From NCBI GenBank assembly GCA_001970855.1, contig LSSN01000235.1, forward strand, positions 1 through 19,134: 19,134 bases of DNA. Reading direction: 5' to 3'. Of the stretch, positions 18,363 through 19,134 are shown piece after piece. Source of the DNA: Smittium culicis. Taxonomy: Eukaryota > Kickxellomycota > Harpellomycetes > Harpellales > Legeriomycetaceae. The position numbers and the translations under genes were made by a program. Each line of letters opens with the position of its first letter. Position 1 is the first letter of the stretch. Under the pieces are notes generated by a model that did not search any database, was not told the origin of the DNA, and saw nothing but the letters and a program-made list of their open reading frames with translations.

Positions 18363-19134
18363 TTTTGATAAAATTTTGAACCTCCTTCCGAGTTTTGTTG
18401 TTGGAGAGTGGTCTTAGGGGCGGGGTTAGCGTATTGATTTTGCACCGTGGCAGGAGCGTAACCGGAGGCTGGCTGCTGGCGCTGACGAAAGGGCCGAGTT
18501 CTTGAACTCTTGGGTTTTACGGCTGTTTTCTTTGTGGCTAATATAGCATCAAATTTTTCTTCCTCGTAGATCGGTTTTACTGTCGGCTCAACCATTTGAG
18601 GCGCTTTTCCCCGGAATTCGAGAGACTTATGGATATTCTCAACCCTGCTTTGAGAGATAGAGGAGGCTAGGTCGGTAATAAGCCTTCTTATTGAATCCAT
18701 GGCGATAATATCGTCATCGTTGTCCGGGTCAACAGTCCTTCCTGATCTTAACTGTTCATGCCTATATTGATCTATAGGCCTCGTAATGTTAGCCGATGAT
18801 TGTTGTATAGAGTACAACAATCCATCAACCTTCTTGACAGCTGTTCGAGCGGTGTCGTTCAGTGGAGGGGGCTGATAGTTTACGACCCTAAATTTCGGGT
18901 ACCCGTAAACGATTTCCTTCCGTTCATCCTCCTTTAGTGGAGATCTGAAGATGTCGTCTTCCGTGTCGGGGAATTCTTCGATCAACTCAGGATAATTTTC
19001 CACTTCATAGGCGGGTGCTCTGATTCTAAGATGTGGGTCCTCCACATTTGAGTTTTGTACATTCATTCTTTGTTCATGAATTGTACCTTGTCGTTCTCTA
19101 TCTTCGTAGAGAATGTTTACCTTGTTTGTAAGGT
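18338..19134 (-). CDS. gag-like protein of DIRS copy 2 (5' end outside the window or at 19066)
   Basis: The first ATG in the frame is at 19066 and would give 242 residues, but the frame stays open upstream to the window edge, so the true start may be outside. The N-terminal half is acidic (EEFPDTEDD, SPLKEDERKE). The middle holds VNYQPPPLNDTARTAVKKVD and SANITRPIDQYRHEQ, a pattern I associate with fungal DIRS gag proteins. The last third is basic and Gln/Pro-rich (RTRPFRQRQQPASGYAP, ending KGKKPRPQ), suitable for RNA binding. There is no CCHC zinc knuckle. The stop lies within the start of pol, which is in the -1 frame. Confidence 0.75.
   Translation of the reverse strand, partial: LTNKVNILYEDRERQGTIHEQRMNVQNSNVEDPHLRIRAPAYEVENYPELIEEFPDTEDDIFRSPLKEDERKEIVYGYPKFRVVNYQPPPLNDTARTAVKKVDGLLYSIQQSSANITRPIDQYRHEQLRSGRTVDPDNDDDIIAMDSIRRLITDLASSISQSRVENIHKSLEFRGKAPQMVEPTVKPIYEEEKFDAILATKKTAVKPKSSRTRPFRQRQQPASGYAPATVQNQYANPAPKTTLQQQNSEGGSKFYQKGKKPRPQ
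18359..18365 (-). promoter_or_regulatory. Candidate -1 ribosomal frameshift heptamer in the gag/pol overlap
   Basis: In the gag frame the codons CAA AAG GGC contain A AAG GGC, which fits the X XXY YYZ pattern for -1 slippage. After slipping one base back, reading continues in the pol frame 19 bases before the gag stop. Pol is in the -1 frame relative to gag, so direction and position fit. GGG in the second slippery codon is less efficient than AAA or UUU in studied cases, and I could not establish a downstream structure. Confidence 0.4.

Larger units (their letters stand above)
14899..19134 (-). mobile_element. DIRS-type tyrosine-recombinase retroelement, copy 2, nearly complete, 5' end outside the window
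   Basis: On the minus strand are gag (19134-18338), pol with reverse transcriptase and RNase H (18362-16257), and a tyrosine recombinase (16680-15038), followed by the 3' terminal region (15038-14904). This order, the overlapping frames and the recombinase in place of a DDE integrase define the DIRS order of retrotransposons. Only three nonsense codons interrupt pol, so this is a fairly young copy compared with copy 1, to which it lies head to tail. Confidence 0.88.

Noticed and set aside
1..19134. tRNA, rRNA and CRISPR arrays
   Set aside because: I looked for tRNA T-loop patterns, conserved rRNA blocks and regularly spaced repeats; only the 88-bp tandem array showed regular spacing, and its units have no spacers.

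Overview
The window is AT-rich eukaryotic nuclear DNA with little host coding sequence and many transposable elements. A two-exon gene start with a 107-nt GT-AG intron, and two DIRS-type retroelements whose proteins resemble those I associate with early-diverging (Mucoromycota-type) fungi, suggest a fungus. That placement is an inference and is not strong; another AT-rich eukaryote such as an amoeba is not excluded.

Left part (1-2800). The 5' end of a medium-chain dehydrogenase/reductase gene (mitochondrial 2-enoyl thioester reductase-like) leaves the window at base 1 on the minus strand. It is followed by a cluster of ~195-bp miniature elements. Each is bounded by TTAA and CCCTTTCC-type inverted ends, the signature of piggyBac-related MITEs. 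Further right there are three tandem 88-bp units. Two more copies of the MITE family lie at 8442-8637 and 10073-10273.

Middle (2801-7533). A 27-bp inverted repeat with one mismatch brackets 4.73 kb and looks like the two ends of an old DNA transposon. Inside it, on the minus strand, are the remains of a ~470-codon gene broken by stops and frameshifts, with motifs resembling a DDE-type transposase. From 7534 to 10388 only MITEs and low-complexity AT-rich DNA are seen.

Right part (10389-19134). Two DIRS-type tyrosine-recombinase retroelements lie head to tail on the minus strand. Copy 2 (about 14900 to beyond the right edge) has an open gag, a reverse transcriptase/RNase H frame interrupted only by three nonsense codons, and an open tyrosine recombinase that appears to need removal of a 362-nt intron. 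The gag and pol frames overlap in a -1 relation, with a candidate slippery heptamer in the overlap. Copy 1 (about 10389-14730) is an older, diverged relative with the same gene order, broken throughout. Between its RNase H-side domain and its recombinase lies ~550 bp of unrelated DNA with a dense heat-shock-element array, a long perfect palindrome and a TATA box, oriented toward the recombinase. Heat-shock promoters are known in the terminal repeats of Dictyostelium DIRS-1, which makes this the most interesting spot in the window.
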